Below are positions 35,233 through 43,905 of a stretch of DNA of 64,000 bases, one piece after another. The stretch is from NCBI RefSeq assembly GCF_030848565.1, contig NZ_JAVDDV010000018.1, forward strand, positions 1 through 64,000, in the 5' to 3' direction. The position numbers and the translations under genes are program-made. The notes under the pieces are model-generated. The model was not told where the DNA came from and searched no databases. It was given only the letters and a program-made list of their open reading frames with translations. Source of the stretch: Natronolimnohabitans sp. A-GB9 (GTDB taxonomy: Archaea > Halobacteriota > Halobacteria > Halobacteriales > Natrialbaceae). Each line of letters opens with the position of its first letter. Position 1 is the first letter of the stretch.

Positions 35233-36354
35233 ATGGATTCAGGAAATTCGGGGGATACGACCACTTCCCGAGGCCGCAACCCCCAGGGTTTGTCCGTCGA
35301 AGACATGGTCGACCGCTACCTCAACTACGGGCTCGAGTCCGGTGGGAGTCGCGCCGCGATGAAACCCGTCCTCGAGTCGTTCGTCGAGTTTTGTGATGCC
35401 AAGGGAATCGAGTCCGTCGGCGACCTCACCTCGAGTGACCTGCGAACCTACGGCTTCGAACTCCGCAAGCGCCACGACGCCGAGGAGATCGCCGGGTCGA
35501 CGGCGAATACCTATTTCCAGTACGTCCGGGCGTTCCTCTCGTTTTGCGTGCGGGACGAACAACTCGACACGAACCCCGCTGACACCGAACGCGCCGAAGA
35601 GTTCCTTCCAGAGGACAAGCCCGTCCGTGACACCCAGGTGTGGAAACCCAAACAGCGCAAACGGCTCGTCGCCTACGCGACCGAGCGTGTCGAGATGGCA
35701 CTCGAGGAGACGATCGACGTCCCGCGAGAACGCGCCTACCGAGATCGGACGATCGTCGTCTTGCTCGCCGAACTCGGGGTTCGTGGCGCGGAACTTTTTC
35801 GAGACCGCAACGACGACGAGCGCAACGGCCTTCGGTGGAGTGACGTCGACCTCGAGCGCGGTCGAATGCTCGTGTACGGCAAGTCTCGGGAGTACGACCC
35901 CGTGGGGTTGACCGAGGCTGCTTACGACGCCCTCGAGCGCCTCCAGCGTGTTCAAGAGCCACCGATCGACGACTGGCCTGTGTTCCCGACTGAACACGCC
36001 GCAAGCAAGTACAGCGCCGTCGAAGACGCCACGGGCGAACGGCCCGAACCCGGCAGCGACATCGACGCGATTTGTCGCGAGAAGGGCATTGCCCCGCCAG
36101 CGATCACCAAAGAGGCCGGTCGACAACTCATGCGACAGTTGACCGAGGAAGCGGGGATCGAACTCGAGGGCGACGCCGAGTACCTACAACCACACGGGGC
36201 GCGGCGAGCACTCGGGGCGGAATTGTACGAAAAGGGCCACTCAGAGCTTGCACAGTCGGCACTCCGGCACAAGTCCATCGAGACGACACACGAGGCTTAT
36301 ACCGACATCCAGGCCGAAGACGTGGCGAAGGATATTGACGAGATTCGGGAGTAG
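35233..36354 (+). CDS. tyrosine recombinase/integrase
   Basis: A 373-residue XerC/D-like phage-type integrase. SAM-like core-binding domain at residues 20-115; catalytic domain with R184 (GVRGAELFR), H321-x-x-R324 (PHGARRALG), H346 and nucleophile Y356 (THEAYTDIQ). ATG 35233 follows an AT-rich promoter; a longer frame starts at 35167. It is the only complete integrase and marks one side of the mobile region; a paralogue of about 75% identity, cut at its 5' end, lies at 49354-50124. It is expected to mediate site-specific integration or excision of this element. Confidence 0.88.
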   Translation: MDSGNSGDTTTSRGRNPQGLSVEDMVDRYLNYGLESGGSRAAMKPVLESFVEFCDAKGIESVGDLTSSDLRTYGFELRKRHDAEEIAGSTANTYFQYVRAFLSFCVRDEQLDTNPADTERAEEFLPEDKPVRDTQVWKPKQRKRLVAYATERVEMALEETIDVPRERAYRDRTIVVLLAELGVRGAELFRDRNDDERNGLRWSDVDLERGRMLVYGKSREYDPVGLTEAAYDALERLQRVQEPPIDDWPVFPTEHAASKYSAVEDATGERPEPGSDIDAICREKGIAPPAITKEAGRQLMRQLTEEAGIELEGDAEYLQPHGARRALGAELYEKGHSELAQSALRHKSIETTHEAYTDIQAEDVAKDIDEIRE

Positions 36355-36362
36355 ACGTCTGT

Positions 36363-36812
36363 CTAGATTCCGTCTTCATTGCGAACTGTAATATCTCCTA
36401 GGTTCTTGTAGTGTTCCCACTCGCCAGTCATGGCCCTCGCGATCCCATCTTGGTATCGAGAGAGCGAAACCTCGTTGTAGTCTTTGCGGCCGTCAAGATC
36501 CTCGGTTATGTTTGGCCGTGTCTTCGGCGTCGGCATTTTACACCTATGTTCATCGATTCTGAGGATGTGAAGGTGATCGATCGGCGAGTCGTTGAAGTAC
36601 ACACGGAACTGCCAAATTTCCGTATCCTCGCTGTGATGATATCGGTCAACCCACGTGTGCTTGTAATCCATTCGGGCATCGCGACCACCGTATCGTTCGA
36701 TCCGAAGTCGAGGGTCTGGGGAATAGACATACGTTTGCGGATCATCGAAGAACTCCCACTCGGTTCCGCTACACTCAAGAATCATCTTCTTGAGTTCGTC
36801 TATCGATGGCAT
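36363..36812 (-). CDS. hypothetical protein
   Basis: A 149-residue protein from ATG 36812 (MPSIDELKKMILECSGTEWE); a GTG-type start 20 codons upstream is less likely. It is rich in charged and aromatic residues (YHHSEDTEIWQFRVYFND, HLHILRIDEHRC). I recognise no domain. It is convergent with the integrase, with an 8-bp gap between stops. Accessory genes of unknown function beside integrases are common. Confidence 0.5.
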   Translation of the reverse strand: MPSIDELKKMILECSGTEWEFFDDPQTYVYSPDPRLRIERYGGRDARMDYKHTWVDRYHHSEDTEIWQFRVYFNDSPIDHLHILRIDEHRCKMPTPKTRPNITEDLDGRKDYNEVSLSRYQDGIARAMTGEWEHYKNLGDITVRNEDGI

Positions 36813-36890
36813 GTCTCGTGGTAGGTCGGCACGAATGCAAATATGTTTCGTGGAAAGATATTTATCACACACTCAAATACTGCTACAACA

Positions 36891-37116
36891 GTATTCTCAC
36901 CGACACCGTGAATGGTCTCCGAACCCTCGCGGCCAGCACTCAAAGTACCCCGAGTACCGCACAGCCCATCCGCTTGAGGTCGTAGGGAACCCTCGGGAGA
37001 AACCCCGAGATGACAGTTTGTGCTACAGTCTCGAGTGCCGAAAGGATTCTGGTAGCGGAGAGGACACCCCGCCACGGAGTCGAACCGTGGAACTACCGAT
37101 CAGGGCGAGAGAATGA
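36891..37116 (+). pseudogene. C-terminal fragment of an unidentified protein
   Basis: The frame HREWSPNPRGQHSKYPEYRT ... GNPREKPRDDSLCYSLECRK runs to a stop at 37116 with GC-ending codons and looks protein-like, but has no convincing start. It overlaps the divergent promoter side of the hypothetical gene at 36812. Function unknown; it may be the tail of a DNA-binding or phage-type protein. Confidence 0.35.
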
Positions 37117-37186
37117 GTAACCGAGGACGACAGCCAATCTTATCATGCGAAAGAATGACATTCCTGGGTGAGCCATAGATCAGATA

Positions 37187-37214
37187 CCGCGGGGTTGTGG
37201 GGGCTACCCCGCGG
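37187..37214. terminator. stem-loop, possible terminator
   Basis: CCGCGGGGT / ACCCCGCGG, 9-bp perfect stem with a 10-base G-rich loop, followed by CCCTTTTACC. It lies between the gene fragment ending at 37116 and the IS scar at 37261. Confidence 0.4.
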
Positions 37215-37260
37215 GAAGGGTACCCTTTTACCGAACGCACAGACAGCACTACTGCACGCG

Positions 37261-37310
37261 CCATTGGTCTTTAGTTAAGCTCAATAGTAATACTTGGCTA
37301 TGGATTATGC
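37261..37310 (-). repeat. ~50-bp IS end (scar A)
   Basis: Reverse complement closely matches 50901-50950 (about 43 of 51 positions), sharing GCATAAT at one side and GCTTARCTAAAGACCAATGG at the other. Partial copies flank the miniature element at 49141-49353. It abuts the truncated end of the ISH6-type transposase. Confidence 0.6.
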
Positions 37311-38194
37311 TTACCAGTATTAGGGACGAGAAGGAGCGAAAAGGTACCGTCCTTCCACAGCTTGTATCCAAGCGTTCGACCGACATGAACGAGATCGAGC
37401 TGATGAGATCGATAGCTGGTCTCGAAGGCGTCGACGAGGGATTCCTCGGCGTCACTGACGACCGTCGCGTCGTCAGTGATCGCCTCGTTCTCTTCGAGAT
37501 CTTCTGCTGTATCGTCCCACGGTTCGTTGACATTGACGTCTAAGAGCGTGGTTTCCGCGTTGTCTTCGGTGATCTGTCCGAGAGTGACGTTGACGTCGTG
37601 GTACGTGCAGTGATCGTCCTGGCTATGACACTTCGTTCCGTCAGGAACGACAGTGTCTGCATTCGTCCCAGAAAGGCGATCACGAACGAAGTCACCGAGT
37701 TTGCTGCCGTACTCACGGACTCGGCGGTTGATCGTCGTTCTCGAAGGCATCGGAGTGAAGCCGTCGCCGTGGGCGACGGCATCACGAAAGCTGAGCGACG
37801 TAGCGAGTTCGGTACTCTGGAGCGAAATATCCTCTTGATAGATGCGCTGCCCGTCGAATTTGACGAGGTCTTCGAGAGGGCGGAAGTAGGTAGGGTTGTC
37901 ACCGGTGGCAGCGGTATCTTTGACGTGATGAAGGGTGAATTCGTGCTCTCCTGCGGTTGTCACAGCTGTTCGTGTTGAGGTTCCGGCGCGCTGGAAACGG
38001 CAATCGCCGTTTCCGCGCGCGTGTTTCTCCCCACAGTACGCCTCGACGAGGCGCTCGTCGAGGCTTTTGACAAGCTCCTCGAGGATCGTCGCCTCGAGGT
38101 GATGCTCTGTGAGAGATTCAGCGAGAGTGGCAAGCGGTAGCGTTTTGTCTAAGTCGATGCTAACCGTAACTTGCGCGTCGATTGTGGCGTGCAT
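37298..38194 (-). pseudogene. truncated ISH6-family transposase
   Basis: The first 283 or so residues look like an ISH6-type transposase: MHATIDAQVTVSIDLDKTLP, LVEAYCGEKHARGNGDCRFQ, and the zinc-like DGTKCHSQDDHCTYHD region. After LGYKLWKDGTFSL the family sequence stops, and ten unrelated residues lead to a stop codon. The missing C-terminal third held part of the catalytic core, so the protein is inactive. The cut coincides with IS scar A. The upstream side keeps the element's terminal repeat at 38251-38278. Confidence 0.75.
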
Positions 38195-38709
38195 GGGTCA
38201 CTTCGGGGTGGATACCAGAGGTGACCCTGTTTCCACAGGAGTCAGTTACGACTCTAGACGAGTTTGGGACACGACCAAAAATTTCAGGCGCAGCTGACGA
38301 TATAGCTATTAACGCTGGTGTGATGATCATAGACGCACAGGAGCTATTAATCGAAATCGCTGCTGCAGCTCATGATCAACTCCCCCGAAGTGACTTTTGG
38401 GACTTTATGCGGAACATAAATCCCAACTTTGCAAGTACCGTTCTCGATCTAGCGGATGCCGGTGTGTTCGATGAACTTGCAGATTCCAATTTCGGATGTG
38501 CTGGCTGTATTGCCATTGTTGCTCTCTCAACCGCAGTTGCGATTTCATTTGGAGCATCGGCTATTTGTGGAGCGATGATTTCGACGGTCATTTTCGCGGC
38601 TACTTGTGGGTTCTTCGTGGCCGAATTGATCGGCTATATTGATGATGCAGGCCAAATCACTCAAACTGGAGCGGAAGGGTTCTGTGGGTCAGTCGCCGGA
38701 GTTTGCTGA
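38182..38709 (+). CDS. halocin C8-like domain protein, 5' end replaced by IS DNA
   Basis: The last 72 residues resemble mature halocin C8: FGCAGCIAIVALSTAV, SAICGAMIS, AATCGFF, and the ending EGFCGSVAGVC, with hydrophobic glycine-rich spacing. Six cysteines remain against ten in halocin C8. About 55 acidic residues precede it (IIDAQELLIEIAAAAHDQLP, FASTVLDLADAGVFDELADS), probably part of the pro-region. Codons before about 38281 are IS terminal sequence, so the original start and Tat signal are lost; translation could begin at GTG 38321 or ATG 38324, giving an unexported product. AT-richer than neighbours. The membrane protein after it may confer immunity. Confidence 0.6.
   Translation: MWRAWVTSGWIPEVTLFPQESVTTLDEFGTRPKISGAADDIAINAGVMIIDAQELLIEIAAAAHDQLPRSDFWDFMRNINPNFASTVLDLADAGVFDELADSNFGCAGCIAIVALSTAVAISFGASAICGAMISTVIFAATCGFFVAELIGYIDDAGQITQTGAEGFCGSVAGVC
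38251..38278. repeat. ISH6-type terminal sequence, copy 1
   Basis: 28 bp containing CTAGACGAGTTTG, matching 51311-51338 at 26 of 28 positions. It lies just upstream of the truncated transposase start and directly before the halocin-like coding sequence, which it cuts. Confidence 0.6.
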
Positions 38710-38793
38710 CGTAGTATAACCTATTATATCGGTCGTTTTATTTGGGATGAAGAATACTTGAAGGTAGTAGGGTCATACCTATAGCAAAAGATC

Positions 38794-40029
38794 ATGCAAC
38801 GAAATCAGCTACTGCTACTAATTCTGTTAGTAGCGAACGTATCGATTCTCGCTGGTATCCCTGCTTTTGGTTGGTCGCCAATCAGTGTGGCTGCTCTCTT
38901 CGCGATCGATGCAATTCTTGCTGTCACCCGGACTACGATTGAAAAAACATTTGTTGGCCACCCCCCAGACAAGACTGGCCTTCATGCCTACAGCTTTCCG
39001 ATTGGGGGCCACCTAATCAACAAGCGTGGTTGCTACAGACTGCCATTTGTTCCTGTGAATATTTATCCACAAAATTTCCCGTACGTGATTCGATCTCTGT
39101 TCATCATGGCCTTTCTCGGAATCTTCACTCTTGGTGCTTACTATTCCAACGGGATACCTGTTGGGCGGCCCGCCACCGGGGGCTTCGACTCCAGCCTCAC
39201 GGTAATTATTCTGTTACTTGTCGCCAAACACGCTGCTATCGTCGCTTGGTGGGCGTCAGACGGTATCTACGAACGGGCATCCGTGGGGACTATCCGTCCT
39301 CGAGAACGGTTGCTCGCCACAGTCGTCGGTCTTTTCGCTTTCGGATTCATTTCGATTACGTCCTCGGAAACCGTTGCTGTTGCCGTTCTTATCGTACTAA
39401 TCCCCAAACTCTTGTTTGATTTACGTGAAGCTGGCATCGGTCCTTCGCATCTCACGTTCAATCCGAATTGTGAGAGGCAGGTTGAAAGAATTTTGATGCC
39501 AACAACCAATCCTTACGCCGTTTTCCATACTGACCGACGGTCATTGACGTCTGCGACGCTCATTCTGGCAACTCCATTGTTTGTATTGGTTTTTGGGCCG
39601 CTAGTGTTCAGCTTTCTGGCTGGCGTGACTCTTTCCCTAATCGGGCTCAACAATAGTTCGTGGGGTTGGATCGCTGTGACTGCAACTACGATAGCGGTCG
39701 TCTATGGTGGAGCTGTCTTGGTCCAATGGATTAAATACGGTAATGTCGAGTACCGTGTCTACGATGACACTCTCATCGCCTACGACACTCACCTCCGTGC
39801 CGTCCAATGGCGAATCCCGCTCGAGGAGATTTCGTCCACATCCGCAGAACATAGCTTTTTCACACTTATTACTCCGTTTTGTAACCCAAATATCCATGTT
39901 GAGTATCGTGGTGACGGTCCACCTGCTAATAACTACCTTCAGGAAATGGATCTGAAACGGATCCCCTACCTAGAAAACCCTGAAAAGATGAGTTCTGTAC
40001 TAACTGATCACTACTTTTCGCAGAGATGA
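38794..40029 (+). CDS. polytopic membrane protein next to halocin-like gene
   Basis: A 411-residue protein with about eight hydrophobic segments and a soluble loop rich in P, H and C (VGHPPDKTGLHAYSFPIGGH, CYRLPFVPVNIYPQNF) after the second helix. The last 95 residues (VEYRVYDDTLIAYDTHLRAV, QWRIPLEEISS) look like a bacterial PH-like domain. I recognise no enzyme motif. It lies 84 bp after the halocin-like gene on the same strand, shares its lower GC, and is followed by an IS701-type element. Immunity or export for the halocin is a context inference only. The start ATG is preceded by an AT-rich promoter-like stretch, so it may have its own promoter. Confidence 0.65.
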   Translation: MQRNQLLLLILLVANVSILAGIPAFGWSPISVAALFAIDAILAVTRTTIEKTFVGHPPDKTGLHAYSFPIGGHLINKRGCYRLPFVPVNIYPQNFPYVIRSLFIMAFLGIFTLGAYYSNGIPVGRPATGGFDSSLTVIILLLVAKHAAIVAWWASDGIYERASVGTIRPRERLLATVVGLFAFGFISITSSETVAVAVLIVLIPKLLFDLREAGIGPSHLTFNPNCERQVERILMPTTNPYAVFHTDRRSLTSATLILATPLFVLVFGPLVFSFLAGVTLSLIGLNNSSWGWIAVTATTIAVVYGGAVLVQWIKYGNVEYRVYDDTLIAYDTHLRAVQWRIPLEEISSTSAEHSFFTLITPFCNPNIHVEYRGDGPPANNYLQEMDLKRIPYLENPEKMSSVLTDHYFSQR

Positions 40030-40058
40030 TAGCAGAATCCGTGAAGATGACAGAGTAT

Positions 40059-41334
40059 CTCAACTTTGCACGTTAGCGTCAGCGGTTGAGTAAACGAAGA
40101 GGTGGTCGATCTCTTCCATAAGGTCATCGACGCCACGATCATCGTTGTCTCGAACCCATGAGAGAAGATTGTACACGGCTTTCTTCAGGGAGTGTTCGAG
40201 GTTCGCTCGAAGCGATGACGCTTTCGAGCGAACCGTCCCCAAGGCGCTCGACTCAGAATCAAGACGAACGAGACTGTAGGCAGCCATCAGAAGGTGCCAG
40301 TGCCGACTGGCACCTTCGTTAATCTGCATCTCGCAGTCCCCTAGGCCGAGACCCTGCTTCGAGTCCTCGAAGAACGTCTCGATGCGCCATCGCATCCCGT
40401 AGGAGCGGATCACGTGCTCGGTCGGTGCGTCGATTTTGTTCGTAGCGAGGTACTTGACCGGGTTCTCTTCATCTTCGTCGGTCTCTTTCTCGGCGATGAC
40501 CAGCTTCACGTCTCCCAACTGGGAGACGGGAAGCTTCTTCGTCCAGATGTGGTGGTGTCGTCAGCGACATCGCGCTCGTCCGTGTCGATGCGCTCTGCAA
40601 GCGCATCGACGCGGATCGCTTCGCCGCCGTAGGTCGCCTGTCGATTGCTCCGGAGCGGGCCGATCCAGTCCTTGTCGTAGGCTTCGATGTGTTCGGGAAG
40701 GCCAGAGTCGTGAGCGAGCCACGAGTCGAAGAGGTAGGTGTCCGCAGGTACACCTACCTCTTCTTCGAGTTCGGTGATGATCTCGCGGGCGAGATCGTAC
40801 TTGGTGTCGTGGTCTTGGTCGTTCTCGTCTTGCTGTTCGTAGAGGCGGAAAGTGAGCGGATAGGCGGTTTTGTCGTCAGCGTAGAACGCGTAGATGAGGT
40901 CTTGGTCCCAGACAGTGTCGCCTTCAGCGTGATCGTAGAAGTGGCCGACGCCGGGGACTTCGTCCCCGGCTTTCTCGGTGATCGTGTCGTCGAGGATGAT
41001 GTAGCCGTCCTGTGACCAGCGCGTTTCACCGTGTTTCTGAAGCTCTTCGAGGCGTTCGTGGTTGAACTCCTGTTCGTCCCAGTCGTACTCGGTGAGGAAC
41101 TTGTTGAGGTCGCGTTTCCCCTGAGCTGGAAGGACTTCGCGTGCGATACCCGCCACGGTCTTGTTGCTGGCCGCAACAAGACCGGTGGCGTAGGTTTTCG
41201 CGTGATGACGTTGTGCTGGTGACAGCGACTCGAACTCGTCGAACACGCGCGTACACGACAAGAAGTCTGTAATCGGCATCATCCGTCCTTGCCACCGCCT
41301 ACGTCACGCTCCTACTTCAACGTGCAAAGTTGAG
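40059..41334. mobile_element. IS701-family-like insertion sequence, inactivated
   Basis: Inverted termini CTCAACTTTGCACGTT at 40059-40074 and its complement at 41319-41334; the transposase stop codon lies in the left one. About 1.28 kb. The single gene is frameshifted. No exact target duplication was seen. Confidence 0.7.
40060..41282 (-). pseudogene. frameshifted IS701-type transposase
   Basis: Two frames together give a full IS4/IS701-class transposase: residues from MMPITDFLSCTRVFDEFESL to about ERDVADDTT in the first frame (40506-41282) and GDVKLVIAEKETDEDEENPV to the end in the second (40060-40518). At about 40535-40545 a CA dinucleotide extra copy in a CACCAC tract shifts the frame; removing it restores DTTIWTKKLP-like reading. 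DDE-type motifs occur on both sides (YIILDDTITEKAG; MRWRIETFFEDSKQGLGLGD). Slippage decoding cannot be ruled out, but simple inactivation is likelier. Confidence 0.75.
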
Positions 41335-41767
41335 TACCTCAAGTTAATCTGGGGATGACTCTCGAGTGGATCAAGAACGTATGTTGGCAGGTCTGGAGCT
41401 GGTGGCTTTGCTTGACCGTTGCTCATAGTTACCCCACAAGGATTCGACTGCATCAATCTGTGGGGAAATCGAGTAGATATTCTGTCTCAAAACATCTAAA
41501 AATATGAATTTCATTTAATCCTTATAATCTCCTGATCGCTAGTAAAAGTAAGCATCCGATTCACTAGTTTCACAATACATTTAAGAAATACAGAAGATAT
41601 TTACTCGGTCTCAATAGACCAACTCTCGGTAATCAAATGCGAAACACACTGAATAGAGAGAAATTCTTTTCTCCGACACAGCCCAGCGAAAGTATTTCTA
41701 GGGATAGCACCGCCTTCGCTGACCCATGTCACGATTCTGATCGACATTACTTCAGGCGTATCTGTCC
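41335..41767. promoter_or_regulatory. AT-rich region before the secretion operon
   Basis: 433 bp of low GC with no coding frame. Several TATA-like tracts occur (for example ATAATCTCC and ACATTTAAGAAATAC at 41525-41590). It should contain the promoter of the operon beginning at 41768. Confidence 0.4.
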
Positions 41768-42178
41768 ATGACAACGGAGAATCAAAGCCCAGACGAGCAG
41801 AGTGACTCGAGTGCCCTCAGACAGCGAGTTCTGCGTAGTGGGGTTGCAGCCTTCGTTATGCTCTCGATCGTTGCCGTTGATCCTGTTCTTGCACAGGACA
41901 GTGTCGTCTGTGATGCAGAAGGGCTACCAGATATGATCTCTGGGTTCTTCCAAATCACGACCGCTCTCGGTATCATGGGTTTGGTCGTCGTGTGGCAGGC
42001 TGATTCACTCGTTGAGATGTTCACGATGAATATCGAGCAAAAAAAGAGCCTCAAACAGCACAAGCGAGCAGCGCTGAAGTCTGCGGTTATTCTCGTAATC
42101 CTTGGGCCGCTGTATACGGTCGCTGGCGCTGCGATGGGGCTTCCACTCGCGGAGTGTGTCAACCTCGTGCCGTGGTAA
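41768..42178 (+). CDS. VirB2/TrbC-like pilin-type small membrane protein
   Basis: 136 residues: polar N-terminus, signal-like hydrophobic segment ending VAVDPVLAQDSV (about residues 22-46), then two more membrane helices (FFQITTALGIMGLVVVWQAD; AALKSAVILVILGPLYTVAG) separated by a lysine/glutamine loop (NIEQKKSLKQHKRA). This layout resembles VirB2/TrbC pilin subunits. It is first in a run of overlapping genes leading to VirB4-type ATPases, which supports that role. It has no recognisable motif beyond topology. Confidence 0.6.
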   Translation: MTTENQSPDEQSDSSALRQRVLRSGVAAFVMLSIVAVDPVLAQDSVVCDAEGLPDMISGFFQITTALGIMGLVVVWQADSLVEMFTMNIEQKKSLKQHKRAALKSAVILVILGPLYTVAGAAMGLPLAECVNLVPW

Positions 42179-42210
42179 TCTCAGAACACTTGCAGCGATA
42201 ATCACAGTCC

Positions 42211-43905
42211 GTGCATCAGAAGACCTCCGTCGTGGTTGCTGTTGTCGCTCTTGCTGTCGTTACGCTCGCGTTCGCTGGTGTGGCTGTGAGTGCTGAGAAT
42301 CCACCACGACCGGGAACCGACGAGAGTGATTTGGACGTCAATGAGACGGCGACGCTGTGGTCGAAGGCTCCGAACGAATGTCTCAGCGAGGCCGAGTACG
42401 CAGAGCGCTATGACGAATCGCGAACAGCCATGCAGGAACTCGGAGACTGCACGGATCTAACGTTCAAAGAGCCACCAGACACGGCCGAACGTTGGACAGC
42501 ATACGATTACGAGTCACTCGAGGGCGGTGACACGGAGACGTCGGTCTATCCCACGCATGCAGATATCACAGACTCAGTACTCATCGCCGATGCCCATGCA
42601 ACGACGTTCGCAATTCAGCCATCGACCCGAACACATCTTGACGCCAACGAGACGGTTCACTACATCGCCCCAGAAGGCACACTGCGAGGATTTGTCGATT
42701 ATCGAGTCCGTCTCGATAGTAACTCGTCAGTCCAAAACCACGGTATCGACGAAGTCCGTCTCCTGCGCGATGACGACGTCATCGAGGCCGTTGGAGGTAC
42801 GCAGACACCCACCTTCGAGTATGCGTTTGACCACGGTGGGTCGGCAACGCTCACACTCGAGGCGGATATCAGTGCTCGAGTCGAGCAAGATCTCGGAAAC
42901 GAAACAGAGGTAGTCACTGATCAAGTAACCGTTTCTCAGGATCTTGACGTCGAAGTCTACGATCTGCAGGCCACGGTCTATCATGCATCGTATCCGAACG
43001 GCGACAGCGGAGTTGCGATCTACCAGGATCAACCGTGGCACGGCTACACGCTTTCAGACGATGGTGAAGCCAGGGTCCGTGGTGTGTGGCGATACTACAC
43101 CGCTCGCGACACCGGCTGGGACGAACTCACTCACTCGGCTCGAGCGAGCAGAGAGACGGTCAACTCTGATTCACTCCCAGTGTACGTCCACGCGTACCCG
43201 TCCGAATTAGGCCCGCGAACAGAACCAATTCGAGACGGGCCGAATATCCTCGAGGTATGGGGAACAGAGAGTTCCTCGCCTGAGCCGGCGATTCATGAGA
43301 ACGTCGATATCGAGGTGGTTTCTGAGGCCTACACGCGATCGGACGGACTTGCCCTTCGCTACGAGGACATCGATCGGGATGCAATCGCTGTTGATGGGAT
43401 CGTTCGCGGTGTCTCCGCAGACATCGTCGAACCCGATGGTGGCTCAGAACGAGAGATCCGTGAGAGCGATCTCTCCGTTGAGATCATCGAATCGAATGCC
43501 ACCGCTGTGACGCTCCAGGTCGAACTTCGTGACACAGAGACGGGAGCGCCGATCATGCTCGAGAACCTGTTTGATCTCCCACGATTCTCACTTATTGGTC
43601 ACCAATCGCGCCAGGGCTACATCACGATTGGAGATCAGCAGGTCCGAACGGACATCACCGGTACTGCTGAGGTGACCGTCACCCAGCCCGGAATCTACAC
43701 CGCAGAGTATCACCCCGGATCGTGGCGGTCACACAGCCCAGCATACCTCGGTGATACTGCTACAGAGACGTGGCATCCGTTGGCGACGCCGACAGGCTGG
43801 TTCACGCTCTTAGTCGACGTTGTTCGTTATGCACTCCCGTTTGCAGTCGCGCTGTACGCTGCCAAGCGAATTGGCACTTTTCTACAAATGAGAGATACGT
43901 TATGA
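42211..43905 (+). CDS. large exported, membrane-anchored surface protein of the secretion operon
   Basis: 564 residues from a GTG start. Sec-type signal at 7-28 (VVVAVVALAVVTLAFAGVAV), then a long acidic, beta-rich extracellular region with repeats of the VRLDSNSSVQNHG / SATLTLEADISARV kind (Ig-like or Big-like by eye), and one C-terminal helix (FTLLVVDVV-like, about 530-550). It overlaps the next gene (ATGA). Similar proteins accompany haloarchaeal conjugation-type ATPases and may contact recipient cells or build the outer part of the apparatus. The specific role is unknown. Confidence 0.6.
   Translation: MHQKTSVVVAVVALAVVTLAFAGVAVSAENPPRPGTDESDLDVNETATLWSKAPNECLSEAEYAERYDESRTAMQELGDCTDLTFKEPPDTAERWTAYDYESLEGGDTETSVYPTHADITDSVLIADAHATTFAIQPSTRTHLDANETVHYIAPEGTLRGFVDYRVRLDSNSSVQNHGIDEVRLLRDDDVIEAVGGTQTPTFEYAFDHGGSATLTLEADISARVEQDLGNETEVVTDQVTVSQDLDVEVYDLQATVYHASYPNGDSGVAIYQDQPWHGYTLSDDGEARVRGVWRYYTARDTGWDELTHSARASRETVNSDSLPVYVHAYPSELGPRTEPIRDGPNILEVWGTESSSPEPAIHENVDIEVVSEAYTRSDGLALRYEDIDRDAIAVDGIVRGVSADIVEPDGGSEREIRESDLSVEIIESNATAVTLQVELRDTETGAPIMLENLFDLPRFSLIGHQSRQGYITIGDQQVRTDITGTAEVTVTQPGIYTAEYHPGSWRSHSPAYLGDTATETWHPLATPTGWFTLLVDVVRYALPFAVALYAAKRIGTFLQMRDTL

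Noticed and set aside
37055-37090. tRNA T-arm-like sequence on the minus strand (CACGG-TTCGACT-CCGTG), possible attachment site near the integrase
   Set aside because: No matching acceptor, D-arm or anticodon arm could be built upstream, and the same bases read well as the end of a plus-strand coding fragment (PPRSRTVELPIRARE).
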